Positions 43,724 to 53,959 of a stretch of DNA of 59,247 nucleotides are shown one piece after another; positions within the stretch are counted from its first letter, which is position 1, and the number at the start of each line of letters is the position of its first letter. The notes beneath the pieces were generated by a model. It had not been told where the DNA came from, did no database searches, and saw only the letters and a program-made list of their open reading frames with translations. Origin of the DNA: Acinetobacter sp. ANC 3929 (GTDB lineage: Bacteria > Pseudomonadota > Gammaproteobacteria > Pseudomonadales > Moraxellaceae); NCBI RefSeq assembly GCF_000369405.1, contig NZ_KB849993.1, forward strand, positions 1 through 59,247, read 5' to 3'. The translations under genes and the position numbers were made by a program.

Positions 43724-44026
43724 TTAAGCTGGTAGTTTACTCGCCAAAACATCTACTTTTTCAATAGACGGTGGCTCTGAAAATAGCTCTTCGGCCTGAG
43801 CCATCAAAGCAGCTGCAACCTTGCCAGATAAATGCGCTTGGCGACCCGCCTCATCAGGAAATGCATCAAAAATACCAAATGTTGTAGGTCCAAGACGTAA
43901 GCCAAACCACGCAACTGTCGCAGGTTCTTCCATTACAATAGGTAAACCGGCTTTAAGGAAAGCTTCCACTTCGTCTTCTTTACCTGGTTTAGCTTCAAGA
44001 CGGACATATAAAGCTGTTTTAATCAT
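43724..44026 (-). CDS. Quinol-monooxygenase-like protein (ABM domain), 100 aa
   Basis: The single antibiotic-biosynthesis-monooxygenase fold is seen as 'ALYVRLEAKPGKEDEVEAFL' and 'TFGIFDAFPDEAGRQAHLSG'. Relatives (YgiN type) oxidise or bind quinols as dimers without a cofactor. It stands alone between an IS3-family remnant and the formaldehyde genes. A second ABM gene is at 53492. Confidence 0.82.
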   Translation of the reverse strand: MIKTALYVRLEAKPGKEDEVEAFLKAGLPIVMEEPATVAWFGLRLGPTTFGIFDAFPDEAGRQAHLSGKVAAALMAQAEELFSEPPSIEKVDVLASKLPA

Positions 44027-44359
44027 GACTAAAACTCCACAATTGATTAGAATTCAAACTGATTCTGACATTGCTAATGTATGCATGTCAGAAAGTTTTG
44101 TTGCATAAAAGTTAAAAAAATTCCCATAGCTGAGCCAAAATCTGGGTTTTTATTTCGACATAATGCTATGAATTTATTCAAGTTAATATCATTAACATTT
44201 GAATCAAAAAATTAAGATATGAGATGATCAAATTCAATCTTAGTTATATAAGGATCAATTGGCTCTACCTTAGATTTATAAGCTGACCTCTTCATCTGGA
44301 AATTATATTGCTCAAGAAGCATTCAAGAACAACATTGTACATCCTCATATCTATGAAAG
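44027..44359. other. Intergenic, no gene recognised
   Basis: The promoter region of the ABM gene and decayed DNA. A TTTTGTTGCATAAA patch near 44096 resembles an IS5-type end but is too short to call. Confidence 0.35.
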
Positions 44360-45190
44360 TTATTTAGCTAGGAATTTGCTGTGAAACTCTATATGTTTCT
44401 CTATAAAGCTCGCAATGAAGTAATAGCTATGGTCATACCCTTCTCTTAGGTTAAGTGTAAGAGGATATTCTTGTTCCAAACAAATATTACTAAGAAGCTT
44501 AGGCCTTAACTGTTCTTCAAGAAAATCATCAGCTGTTCCCTGATCGACTAAAATAGGTAAATGAACTTCCGCGTTTTTGATTAATTCAATCGCATCATAG
44601 CTTTTCCATAAAGTTTCGGTTTCACCTAGGTAGTGTGTGAAAGCCTTTTTCCCCCAAGGTACTTGGCTAGGTGCAACAATTGGTGCAAAAGCAGAAATAC
44701 TTTTATACAGCTCAGGGTTTTTTAAACCAATTACTAATGCACCATGACCACCCATGCTATGCCCCATAATGCTTTGGACTTGATTGGTCGGAAAATTCAG
44801 GTCAATCAGATTTCTGAGCTCTTCCACAATATAATCATACATTTTGAAATGCTGCGACCAGGGTGCTTGTGTTGCATTCACATAGAATCCTGCGCCTTGG
44901 CCTAAATCATAATCTGCATGATCTGGTACATCCTCTCCACGTGGGCTGGTATCTGGTGCAACAATAATGACTTTATGTTCAGCCGCATACTTTTGTGCTC
45001 CGGCTTTAGTAATAAAGTTCTGTTCGTTGCAAGTCAATCCTGATAACCAATATAACACTGGCAACCGCTCATCTTTGTCATGAGGTGGCAGATATATTGA
45101 GAATTTCATTGAACAGTTTAATGCTATTGACTGATGGCGATACACTTCTTGCGATCCACCAAAAGAAGCATGCTTCTCAATTATTTCCAT
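44360..45190 (-). CDS. frmB: S-formylglutathione hydrolase
   Basis: The 276-residue esterase-D-family protein starts best at ATG 45190, with AGG upstream. It shows 'YWLSGLTCNEQNF', the nucleophile Ser in 'MGHSMGGHGALV', Asp in 'LVDQGTADDFL' and His in 'GYDHSYYFIASFI'. It splits S-formylglutathione into formate and glutathione, the second step of formaldehyde oxidation. It follows frmA after a gap of about 230 bases. Confidence 0.93.
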   Translation of the reverse strand: MEIIEKHASFGGSQEVYRHQSIALNCSMKFSIYLPPHDKDERLPVLYWLSGLTCNEQNFITKAGAQKYAAEHKVIIVAPDTSPRGEDVPDHADYDLGQGAGFYVNATQAPWSQHFKMYDYIVEELRNLIDLNFPTNQVQSIMGHSMGGHGALVIGLKNPELYKSISAFAPIVAPSQVPWGKKAFTHYLGETETLWKSYDAIELIKNAEVHLPILVDQGTADDFLEEQLRPKLLSNICLEQEYPLTLNLREGYDHSYYFIASFIEKHIEFHSKFLAK

Positions 45191-45418
45191 AATCAATTAC
45201 CTATGTTGAGCAAGACTTCATGAGAAATCAAGTAAACAAAGAGTCTTACATTCTCCACAGAGAATAGTGATAAAGATTTAAAATGTAGGCAGGTTTATTG
45301 AACCTATACACGATGCCTACACAGATAGATCTGTTTTACAGATGATGTGCCGTTTTAGAGGATTCCATGCATGTCATTCATGATGCACATGCATGGAAAA
45401 GTATAAGGTCTGACGCGA
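45191..45418. other. Gap between frmA and frmB
   Basis: This gap is longer than usual for an operon. A TGCATG-rich palindrome (CATGCATGTCATTCATGATGC region, about 45366-45395) lies after frmA and may form a hairpin that separates expression levels. Confidence 0.4.
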
Positions 45419-46552
<1,134 letters not shown>

Positions 46553-46828
46553 CTATTTTAAATATGATTTTAGAATCTTGGCGATTTCAGCCAATTCTTC
46601 TTTTCGTTGTTGTTCTGTGGTTTCACCTGATACTAAAGTGTCCTTTAAATGTACCTCCAACATCTCATTCATTAAACCATTAATAGCACCACGCACAGAG
46701 CATATTTGTTGCAGAATTGCACCACATTCCACATTGTCTTCTAACGCTTTTTCAATCGCTTGCGTCTGACCTTTGATCTTTCTGACGCGTAGAAGAATCT
46801 TTTTTTTGTCTTCAACCTGATTAGGCAT
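46553..46828 (-). CDS. frmR: Formaldehyde-sensing repressor FrmR
   Basis: The 91-residue CsoR/RcnR-family protein is all-helical. Cys35 ('NVECGAILQQ') is the residue that formaldehyde crosslinks to the N-terminal Pro2, and Pro2 is present ('MPNQ'). His60 ('EVHLKDTL') is the third conserved site. This fits formaldehyde sensing rather than copper or nickel sensing. It represses the frmRA(B) operon from the palindrome at 46854-46875. Confidence 0.92.
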   Translation of the reverse strand: MPNQVEDKKKILLRVRKIKGQTQAIEKALEDNVECGAILQQICSVRGAINGLMNEMLEVHLKDTLVSGETTEQQRKEELAEIAKILKSYLK

Positions 46829-46853
46829 CAGACCTCCTTACTTGCTAGCATTA

Positions 46854-46875
46854 ATACTATAGTACCCCATAGTAT
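46854..46875. promoter_or_regulatory. FrmR operator
   Basis: ATACTAT and ATAGTAT arms flank AGTACCCC, the C/G-tract palindrome expected for CsoR/RcnR/FrmR-family repressors. It lies 26 bases upstream of the frmR start. Confidence 0.85.
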
Positions 46876-46957
46876 AAAAAAAGCAATTTTTTTTTATAAA
46901 TCGAAAAACAAAAAGATCTTTAGCGAAAATTTTCTATCTCTGTTTTTAGTTTTTTTA

Positions 46958-46985
46958 AATTAACATCATAGAGCTTATGCGAAAG
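46958..46985 (-). other. pdif site (XerD-XerC orientation)
   Basis: Read on the minus strand: XerC arm CTTTCGCATAA, spacer GCTCTA, XerD arm TGATGTTAATT. The arms match the Acinetobacter pdif consensus closely (XerD 9 of 11). It lies about 80 bp upstream of the FrmR operator, before a bidirectional terminator, so it could be one border of the formaldehyde block. Confidence 0.7.
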
Positions 46986-46989
46986 TAAC

Positions 46990-47023
46990 AAAAAAAATGG
47001 GACATTTAGCTCCCATTTTTTTA
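46990..47023. terminator. Bidirectional hairpin terminator
   Basis: ATGGGA and TCCCAT arms lie between an A7 and a T7 run, next to the pdif site. Related hairpins occur at 52414 and 53838. Confidence 0.7.
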
Positions 47024-47297
47024 TTTTGGCTCATGTTCTTTGTAATGCTTTGACCTTTTAGAATTATGTTTCAAATTTTAGCCACTTTGTAGATATTTTG
47101 AACGTTTCAAGCCTTGAAAATACTACCGACAGTTTAAATTAAACTGCCTTTACAGACTGTACTAGAATATTTTTAGTGAGCGAATGATATTTATTATTCA
47201 TTATTTAGGAATTATTAAATCCTATAAATATCATTTATTGGATTATTTTACTTTGATACTGTGCACATCATCCCCCAGTTAAGAATAAGGAACAACT
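47024..47297. other. Upstream region of the MDR pair
   Basis: No gene. AAGGAAC lies eight bases before the start at 47298 as ribosome-binding site. A TTATTTAGGAATTATTAAATCC patch is AT-rich; no operator like those of TetR or FrmR is seen. Confidence 0.4.
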
Positions 47298-48293
47298 ATG
47301 AATAAGATGATGAATGCTCTTATCCTAGAAAATTTTGGTGATCATGAATTTAAACGTGTAGAACTCCCTATACCTCAACCAGAGGCTGGGCAAGTTCTAG
47401 TACGTATTCATGCTAGTGGTGTAAACCCTATTGATTATAAAATTCGTCTTGGTGAAGCACCATATGCTATGCCAGAGCTTCCTGCCGTGTTGGGAACAGA
47501 TATGGCTGGGGTTGTAACTGCTGTTGGTGAAGGTGTCACCCACTTCAATGTCGGAGATGAAGTTTACGGTCTGATTGGTGGCGTTCGTGGTCTTCAAGGA
47601 TCTTTAGCAGAATATGTTTTAGCAGATGCTGATCTGATCGCATTAAAGCCACGCAATATCTCTATGCGCGAGGCAGCAGTACTACCATTGACGTTCCTCA
47701 CGGCTTGGGAAGGTTTAGTGGATAATGCGAAGGTCCAGCCAGGGCAAACTGTACTGGTTCAGGGTGGTGCTGGTGGCGTTGGTTATATGGTTGTTCAGCT
47801 TGCAAAAGCACTTGATGCAAATGTTTGGGCGACTGGTCGTACAGCTGATCAATCACTGATTTCAGAACTCGGTGCAACACCTCTCGATTACACAACAGCA
47901 TCTTCCGATGACATTATTGCTGCAAGCCCTGAGGGTCAAGGTTTTAACATTGTTTACGACACTGTGGGTGGTCCAGTACTCGAAGCTTCACTTTCCATGA
48001 CAACTCACTATGGCCACATTACCAGCTGTGCTGCATTTGGTAATCATAATTTAGCGAGTTCATCTCTACGGTGTGCCACAGTGTCTGGCGTATTCGTCCT
48101 AATGCCGATGTTAACAGGCAATCGCCGTGCTCATCATGGTGATATCCTTAAGATCGCGACTCGTCTCGTTGAGGAAGGTAAACTGCGTCCTATTGTTGAT
48201 CCTCGTCATTTTACTCTAGACCAAGCGATTGAGGCTCATGATGCTGTTCAAGATCGCTCTGCCAATATTAAGGTCGTGATTGATGTCATTTAA
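47298..48293 (+). CDS. Quinone-oxidoreductase-like MDR protein, 331 aa
   Basis: This is a medium-chain reductase of the zinc-free quinone oxidoreductase group: 'HASGVNPIDYKIRLG', 'LGTDMAGVVTAVGEGVTHFNVGD', the nucleotide motif 'VQGGAGGVGYMVVQLAKAL' and 'IVYDTVGGPVLEASL'. It would reduce quinones or enals with NADPH. It overlaps the next gene by 11 bases, which shows they are co-translated. Confidence 0.88.
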   Translation: MNKMMNALILENFGDHEFKRVELPIPQPEAGQVLVRIHASGVNPIDYKIRLGEAPYAMPELPAVLGTDMAGVVTAVGEGVTHFNVGDEVYGLIGGVRGLQGSLAEYVLADADLIALKPRNISMREAAVLPLTFLTAWEGLVDNAKVQPGQTVLVQGGAGGVGYMVVQLAKALDANVWATGRTADQSLISELGATPLDYTTASSDDIIAASPEGQGFNIVYDTVGGPVLEASLSMTTHYGHITSCAAFGNHNLASSSLRCATVSGVFVLMPMLTGNRRAHHGDILKIATRLVEEGKLRPIVDPRHFTLDQAIEAHDAVQDRSANIKVVIDVI

Positions 48294-49299
48294 CGCACTT
48301 CAGGCCAAGACTTGGCGCTTCAATAGTATTGGAGATACAGATGTTCTGACATTAGAAACACTTCCTGTTGCTTTACCAGCAGCAGGAGAAGTTCTAATCC
48401 AGATGAAAACGATCGGACTCAACCGGGCTGATGTAATGTTTCGGCGTGGTACTTATATTCAAAAGGCAGTATTCCCTTCTCGTCTGGGATATGAGGGAGC
48501 AGGCATAGTTCTGGCAATAGGTGAAGGTGTACGCCAATTTTCTCCAGGAGATGCAGTATCGATTCTTCCGACTGACAATCTAGCCAAATATGGGACATAC
48601 GCGGACAAGCTTCTGATTCCAGAAACTTTTTTAGTTCACAAACCCGATAGTTTAAGCTGGGAAGAAGCTTCTTCAATCTGGATGCAGTATTTGACGGCTT
48701 GGGGTGGTGTAATCAATGCTGGTGGAGTTTCGAAAGGAAAAACGATCTTGATCACAGCAGCTTCAAGTAGCGTAGGACTAGCTGCGATACAGATAGCTGA
48801 AGCAGCGGGTGCTAAGGTCATTGCAAGTACACAGACGATAGAGAAAAAGCAACGTTTACTGGATCTCGGTGTTAAAAATGTTATAGCCACTGAAGATGAA
48901 CCAGATTTGTATGAGGCGCTTGTTTTACGTTTAGGTGGAGAACATCTTGATGTCGCCTTCGATGCTGTAGGAGGGCCTCATATTGAACAGATTGCAAAAG
49001 CGATGTCTGTAGGAGGAACTATGGTTATGCATGGTGCACTTAGCCCTGAGATCACACCATTTCCCCTTAAAGTTGCATTACGCAAGAGCTTAACCATGCG
49101 AGGTTTTTTGTTCCTTGAGGTTCTCCATGATCCTGTTCTAAGGGAGCAAGCCAGACGATTTATTCTTAGCAGTATAGGTGCAGGATATCTTCGTCCAGTG
49201 ATCGACTGTTGCTTTAACTTTGAGGACATGCATGACGCTCAGCGCTATCTTGAATCAAATCAGCAAATAGGAAAAATTGTAGTTACTCTAAATACATGA
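48283..49299 (+). CDS. Zinc-free alcohol-dehydrogenase-like MDR protein, 338 aa
   Basis: ATG 48283 overlaps the previous stop. Motifs are 'IGLNRADVMFRRGTY', 'LGYEGAGIVLAIGEGV', 'LITAASSSVGLAAIQIAEAAG' and 'VAFDAVGGPHIEQIA'. It is related to the preceding gene but not a recent duplicate. It converges with the LysR gene at 49349. Substrate is probably an unsaturated carbonyl compound. Confidence 0.87.
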   Translation: MSFNALQAKTWRFNSIGDTDVLTLETLPVALPAAGEVLIQMKTIGLNRADVMFRRGTYIQKAVFPSRLGYEGAGIVLAIGEGVRQFSPGDAVSILPTDNLAKYGTYADKLLIPETFLVHKPDSLSWEEASSIWMQYLTAWGGVINAGGVSKGKTILITAASSSVGLAAIQIAEAAGAKVIASTQTIEKKQRLLDLGVKNVIATEDEPDLYEALVLRLGGEHLDVAFDAVGGPHIEQIAKAMSVGGTMVMHGALSPEITPFPLKVALRKSLTMRGFLFLEVLHDPVLREQARRFILSSIGAGYLRPVIDCCFNFEDMHDAQRYLESNQQIGKIVVTLNT

Positions 49300-49348
49300 T
49301 GGTCTTATCTGATTTCTACTTTCTAGAAAAAAGTTAGTTCCATCTGAT

Positions 49349-50248
49349 TCAGGTTTCTATATGGCCCAACACTTCCGCTAAGTAATCAAACAATGCTCGG
49401 ATTCGCAAAGGTGTCGGGCCCCGCTGTGGACGATATAAATACAGGCGCCAAACGGGAGAGGTTTCCTTATGAAGTATCTGAATGAGCTTACCACTCCTAA
49501 GCCACGGCAAAACTAGAAATCCAGGCATGTGTCCGAATCCAACTCCAGCGAGAATAGCTTGAAATTCAGCTTCTAGATCATCTGTAATAAAACGAGGCTT
49601 TGATGGCGTGAAGCTTCGACTTTCGGTGAATGTCCATGGCCAGTAACGCCCTGTTTTATGATCGAATAGTGCTGTTAGAGGGTATTTATCAAGGTCAATA
49701 ATTTTTTTAGGCATTCCGACCTTATCAATTAACTCTGGCGTACCCACAGAATAAAAGTTCACTTTAGCCAATTCCCTTGCCACATATCGATTGTCCGGCA
49801 AAAATCCAAATCTGATCCCGATATCTATCCGCTCATCGATCACATCCGAGTGTGAATCTGTTAGCACACAATCCACGACAATATCTGGATAACGTGTGGC
49901 AAATTCTGCTAGTGCGGGTACTACCAATTTGCGCCCTAACACAGACGACACAGTAAGACGGACAGTCCCATGCATTTCATCTCGTTTTTCCTTGGTGTCT
50001 TTTACAAACAAAGCATCGATCGATCCCACCGCAAAACGTGCTTGCTTTGCCAGACGCTCACCATCAGCGGTAATTTTAATTTGTCGAGTACTCCTGTAAA
50101 ACAGGATCTCTCCGCGCTGCTCTTCTAGTTCTTTTATTGCCCGTGTCACTGCCTGTGGGGAAATACCCAGCTGAGTTGCTGCCTCTTTAAAATTTCGAGA
50201 CTCTGCTGCGACACAAAAGATACGCATCATTTCCAATTTGTTATGCAT
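49349..50248 (-). CDS. LysR-family regulator, 299 aa
   Basis: ATG 50248 has AGGA upstream and gives the normal LysR length. The N-terminal winged HTH ('FKEAATQLGISPQAVTRAIKELE' in part) is followed by a substrate-binding domain. It belongs to the LysR subgroup found next to SDR and quinone-reductase genes. It is divergent from the SDR gene (136 bases between starts), which it probably controls; the gap contains an AATTATTCCGTAAATAGGAATT dyad region as a candidate site. Confidence 0.88.
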   Translation of the reverse strand: MHNKLEMMRIFCVAAESRNFKEAATQLGISPQAVTRAIKELEEQRGEILFYRSTRQIKITADGERLAKQARFAVGSIDALFVKDTKEKRDEMHGTVRLTVSSVLGRKLVVPALAEFATRYPDIVVDCVLTDSHSDVIDERIDIGIRFGFLPDNRYVARELAKVNFYSVGTPELIDKVGMPKKIIDLDKYPLTALFDHKTGRYWPWTFTESRSFTPSKPRFITDDLEAEFQAILAGVGFGHMPGFLVLPWLRSGKLIQILHKETSPVWRLYLYRPQRGPTPLRIRALFDYLAEVLGHIET

Positions 50249-50891
50249 GTCCAATCCTGTGTTATGGCAATTATTCCGTAAATAGGAATTCTGAAAGATA
50301 ATATTATTCATTTATTATACCTAACAAGGCTGTAATACTTAACCCATCAAATATGATTGACAGATAGGTTTAAGGTTACTTGTATGAATAATATAGAAAA
50401 TAAAGTTGTTGTTATCACTGGTGCAAGTAGTGGTTTAGGTGAAGCTACTGCTCGCTTACTTGCTAAAAAAGGTGCAAAAGTTGTACTTGGTGCTAGACGT
50501 ACTGAAAAATTACAGGCTATTGTTCACGACATTCGTGCTGAAGGTGGTCAAGCTGAATTTATTGGTATGGATATAACCAAACCACAGGAAGTACAAGCAC
50601 TTATTGAAAAGGCATTAAGCGCATTTGGTCAAATCGATGTATTGGTAAACAATGCTGGATTAATGTCTATTGCACCATTAAGTGAGCTAAAAGTTGATGA
50701 ATGGGATCGTATGATCGACATTAATATTAAAGGTGTTCTTTATGGTATAGCAGCTACACTGCCTGTTTTCCAAAAACAAAACTTTGGACACTTTATTAAT
50801 CTTGCATCTGTTGCAGGGATAAAAGTATTTAGTCCAGGAGGTACTGTTTTGATATACGCTGAATTATCAGGAGACTTTCCCTTGGGAGATT

Positions 50892-51746
50892 CTAGGCAGC
50901 CAACTTATAAAAGTCTTCGGCCATTTGATTTGGTGTCTTAAAACCCAAACCCTTTTGAATTCTTCGATGATTATAAAATAACTCAATGTATTTTATAATA
51001 TCTGCTTTGGCTTCTTCTCTAGTTTGATAGTTGTAATGATGAACTAACTCATTTTTCAATATTCCCCAAAAGCTTTCAATCGGTGCATTATCGTAACAGT
51101 CTCCGCGCTTGCTCATTGAACCTTGAAAACCATATTGCTCAAGTATATTTCGATATTCATGGCTGCAATATTGACTTCCTCTGTCTGAATGCACAATCAG
51201 TTCTTTGGTTGGTTTTTGATTGTGAATAGCCATATTTAGCGCATTACAAACAAGCTGTGTTGTCATGCGCTCATTTAAGCTATAGCCAACCACTTGCTTC
51301 GTGTAAAGGTCTTTTACCGCTGCTAAATACAGCCATCCTTCAACAGTCCATATGTACGTAATATCACTTGACCATGCTTGATTTGGTCTAGTCATTGAGA
51401 ATTGTTGCTCCAGCAGGTTTTCATAGATCGCTCGATTATGGTCACTATTCGTAGTCCTTTTAAAACGCTTGTGTCGCTTACAATACAGGTGGTTCAGCGC
51501 TTTTATCTGACGTACAGCGTACATACTCATTTTTATACCCTGAGCTTGTAAGTATTTGGTTAATCGAATATAACCATAGCTCTGCCTTGTCTCCTCATGG
51601 GCTATTTTCACCAATATCGTCTGTTGATTTCGTTGAATCGTTCTTTTGCTCACGCCTCTCTTGAGCCAATCATAAAAACATGAAACTGAAACATGAAGTA
51701 ATCGAGCCATTAAGGTAATTGGAAAAGAATATCTTTTTTGTTTCAT
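50892..51746 (-). CDS. IS3-family transposase OrfB
   Basis: Identical to the OrfB of copy 1, with the DDE residues in 'SSDITY', 'HSDRGS' and 'PIESFW'. It is expressed as an OrfAB fusion through the A6G site of orfA. Confidence 0.93.
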   Translation of the reverse strand: MKQKRYSFPITLMARLLHVSVSCFYDWLKRGVSKRTIQRNQQTILVKIAHEETRQSYGYIRLTKYLQAQGIKMSMYAVRQIKALNHLYCKRHKRFKRTTNSDHNRAIYENLLEQQFSMTRPNQAWSSDITYIWTVEGWLYLAAVKDLYTKQVVGYSLNERMTTQLVCNALNMAIHNQKPTKELIVHSDRGSQYCSHEYRNILEQYGFQGSMSKRGDCYDNAPIESFWGILKNELVHHYNYQTREEAKADIIKYIELFYNHRRIQKGLGFKTPNQMAEDFYKLAA

Positions 51747-51757
51747 ATAGGCGTACC

Positions 51758-52057
51758 TTACTGACTTTCTTTGGCAAAGTACGCTGCTGCCTTTTTTAAA
51801 AATTCACGTTCCATTTCAGCTATTTTGAGCTGTTGTTTGAGTTTTTTATTTTCTTCGAGTAGAGCGTTTAGATCAGGTGAATACTGTTTTGTACCTGCTA
51901 AAGTTCCAGCCTTTGCTTTGGTATTCCAATTTGAAAGAGTTTGCATTGAAATGCTAAGTTGTCTAGCTGTTTCCGAGACATTGCCTTGATTGGCTTCAAT
52001 TAATTTGATGGCTTCAGCTTTAAATTCTGTGGTGTAAGTCTTGTGTTTCTTGCTCAT
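51758..52057 (-). CDS. IS3-family transposase OrfA
   Basis: Identical to the 99-residue OrfA of copy 1: HTH plus coiled coil, with AGGAG before the start and the frameshift heptamer near its end. Confidence 0.93.
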   Translation of the reverse strand: MSKKHKTYTTEFKAEAIKLIEANQGNVSETARQLSISMQTLSNWNTKAKAGTLAGTKQYSPDLNALLEENKKLKQQLKIAEMEREFLKKAAAYFAKESQ

Positions 52058-52413
52058 GGTAAACTCCTGATGAGTGTGTTTAGTTTACCAAGTTAAAACC
52101 TCCTGTTTTTTCAGCACACATCATTTATAGCGGTACTAAGTTTGCTGTAAGAGCCATCTCTGAAGGACTTCGTCATGAAGTTGGGGGAACAATTAGAACT
52201 ACTACTATTGAGCCTGGTGCAGTTGAGTCAGAACTAAAATTCGGTTCTTCTCATAAAGAAAGTTCAGAGTTTGTTACTGATTTCTACAAACAAGCCATAC
52301 CAGCTGACTCAGTCGCTCGAGCAATTGCTTATGCAATTGAACAGCCTGCGGATGTAGATATTAATGAAATTGTTTTACGCCCAACGAGCCAAGAGTTTTA
52401 ATGATTGAATAAC

Positions 52414-52446
52414 AAAAAATGGGAGCACCTCGCTCCCATTTTTACT
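52414..52446. terminator. Hairpin terminator after the SDR gene
   Basis: ATGGGAGC and GCTCCCAT arms with a five-base loop lie between A6 and T5 runs, 13 bases after the SDR stop. They can terminate in both directions. Confidence 0.8.
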
Positions 52447-52473
52447 ATATTTTTTAAAGTTAAGGACAAATCT

Positions 52474-53472
52474 ATGAAAGCCGTATCGTATGTTATCAAT
52501 AACCATGATGATTTTAAAAATTCATTGGTAGATATTGAAAAAGCGAAGCCTACGCTTAAGGAGCGGGATGTACTGGTAAAAGTTCAGGCAATCTCTGTGA
52601 ATCCAGTTGATACCAAAGTGAGAAAAAATTCGTCTGAAGCAAATAATCGTATTTTAGGTTGGGATGCCGTTGGGGAAATTATTGAAGTTGGCTCAAAAGT
52701 TACCTCGTTTAAAGTAGGAGATTCTGTTTGGTATGCTGGCGATTTAACCCGAGATGGTAGTAATGCTGAGTTTCAAGCAGTCGATGAACGAATTATCAGT
52801 CTTAAACCCATTACAGTATCTAATGCAGAAGCAGCAGCATTGCCATTAACTGCAATAACGGCATGGGAAATGCTGTTTGATCGGTTTCAAATTTCAGAAA
52901 TAGAAGTTGGCAGTATTTTAATTATTGGTGGTGCAGGTGGTGTAGGATCAATCGCTATCCAACTCCTAAAAGCAAAAACAAATCTGACCGTTATAGCAAC
53001 AGCTTCACGTGAAGAAACGAAATCTTGGGTGGAATCACTTGGTGCCGACCATGTCATTGATCATAGCAAAGATTTAAATGCACAAATCGAAGCACTATGT
53101 ATTGAAAAACCAAAATACGTATTCTCTACAAATCATACAGAAACATATACCAAGCAAATAGTTTCTCTGATTGCACCACAAGGCAAGCTTGGATTGATCG
53201 ATGATCCACAAACATTTGATATTATGCCGTTTAAGACTAAATCTATTTCTATCCATTGGGAGTTGATGTTCACCCGTTCAATGTATGAAACCGATGATAT
53301 TGAAAAGCAAGGTGATCTATTGCAACAGGTTGCCCAATTAGTTGACCAGCAAAAAATTAGAAGTACCCTGAACCAAAATCTAGGCAAAATTAACGCTGCA
53401 AACTTGGAGAAGGCGCATAAGTTGCTTGAATCAGGTAAGTCAAAAGGCAAAATTGTACTAGAAAACTTCTAA
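52474..53472 (+). CDS. Zinc-binding-ADH-family MDR protein, 332 aa
   Basis: The ATG at 52474 is preceded by AAGGA at 52462-52466; the longer frame would run through the terminator. Motifs are 'AISVNPVDTKVRKN', 'LGWDAVGEIIEVGSKVTSFKVGD' and 'IIGGAGGVGSIAIQLLKAKT'. It belongs to the ZADH/quinone-reductase branch of MDR proteins and probably reduces quinones or unsaturated carbonyls. The ABM gene follows after 19 bases, so the two form an operon. Confidence 0.87.
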   Translation: MKAVSYVINNHDDFKNSLVDIEKAKPTLKERDVLVKVQAISVNPVDTKVRKNSSEANNRILGWDAVGEIIEVGSKVTSFKVGDSVWYAGDLTRDGSNAEFQAVDERIISLKPITVSNAEAAALPLTAITAWEMLFDRFQISEIEVGSILIIGGAGGVGSIAIQLLKAKTNLTVIATASREETKSWVESLGADHVIDHSKDLNAQIEALCIEKPKYVFSTNHTETYTKQIVSLIAPQGKLGLIDDPQTFDIMPFKTKSISIHWELMFTRSMYETDDIEKQGDLLQQVAQLVDQQKIRSTLNQNLGKINAANLEKAHKLLESGKSKGKIVLENF

Positions 53473-53491
53473 ACAAATTAAAGGTGAAATA

Positions 53492-53776
53492 ATGACTATT
53501 TCAGTAATTGCGAACTTTAAGGCAAAGTCAGATCAAAAAGAGAAGTTAGAAGCGCTTTTAAAAAGTGTAATAGAGCCTACACTTAACGAAGAAGGATGCT
53601 TGAAATATGAGCTTTATATTAGCGAAAATGACTCGAGTAGATATTTCTTCTTAGAAGAATGGCGTAGCAGGGAGGATTTAGATATCCATATAGCGTCTGA
53701 TTATATTCAAAGTTTATTTGATAATATCCAATCGCTCATTGAATCAAGTGATATTGTAGAAATCAAAAAAATATAG
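53492..53776 (+). CDS. Quinol-monooxygenase-like protein (ABM domain), 94 aa
   Basis: This single ABM domain protein ('VIANFKAKSDQKEKLEALL', 'FFLEEWRSREDLDIHIAS') is related to YgiN. AAAGGTGAA lies before the start. Pairing of an MDR quinone reductase with an ABM protein in one operon echoes the MdaB/YgiN quinone redox couple of Escherichia coli. Confidence 0.85.
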   Translation: MTISVIANFKAKSDQKEKLEALLKSVIEPTLNEEGCLKYELYISENDSSRYFFLEEWRSREDLDIHIASDYIQSLFDNIQSLIESSDIVEIKKI

Positions 53777-53837
53777 CTGTATTCGGACGTTATGATGAAG
53801 TATTCTTCAAATTAACATAGGGACTTAGAAAGCTAAC

Positions 53838-53872
53838 AAAAAATGGGAGCTCTAAACTCCTATTTTTTCTGA
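53838..53872 (+). terminator. Hairpin terminator
   Basis: AATGGGAG/CTCCTATT arms are followed by T6 just after the MDR-ABM operon. Confidence 0.7.
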
Positions 53873-53959
53873 TTTTTTAATAGTAACCTAGGATTCAACA
53901 AATTATGCCCCTAAGGGGAGCCACCCATACCCTGCATTTTGACAATAATGTCATCGTTT

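Larger units (their letters stand above)
50850..52123 (-). mobile_element. IS3-family insertion sequence, copy 2
   Basis: This 1,274-bp copy has identical proteins to copies 1 and 3. It is the only copy with a visible target duplication: TTT at 50847-50849 and 52124-52126. That, and the undamaged two halves of the SDR gene, mark it as a recent insertion. Confidence 0.95.
50384..52401 (+). pseudogene. Short-chain dehydrogenase split by IS3-family copy 2
   Basis: The gene is in two parts, 50384-50849 and 52127-52401, with the IS and a 3-bp duplication (TTT) between. Joined, it encodes a classical SDR of about 245 residues: 'TGASSGLGEATA' (NADP binding), 'NNAG', the Ser of the active site in 'NLASVAG', and 'YSGTK', which carries the catalytic Tyr and Lys. 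The IS lies inside the Tyr156 codon. AAGG precedes the start. It is divergent from the LysR gene and in the detoxification island. Precise loss of the IS plus one TTT would restore the gene. Confidence 0.92.

Noticed and set aside
44150..44180. A pdif site around TTTCGACATAATGCTATG
   Set aside because: The XerC-like arm has an extra base and no XerD-like arm follows the six-base spacer.
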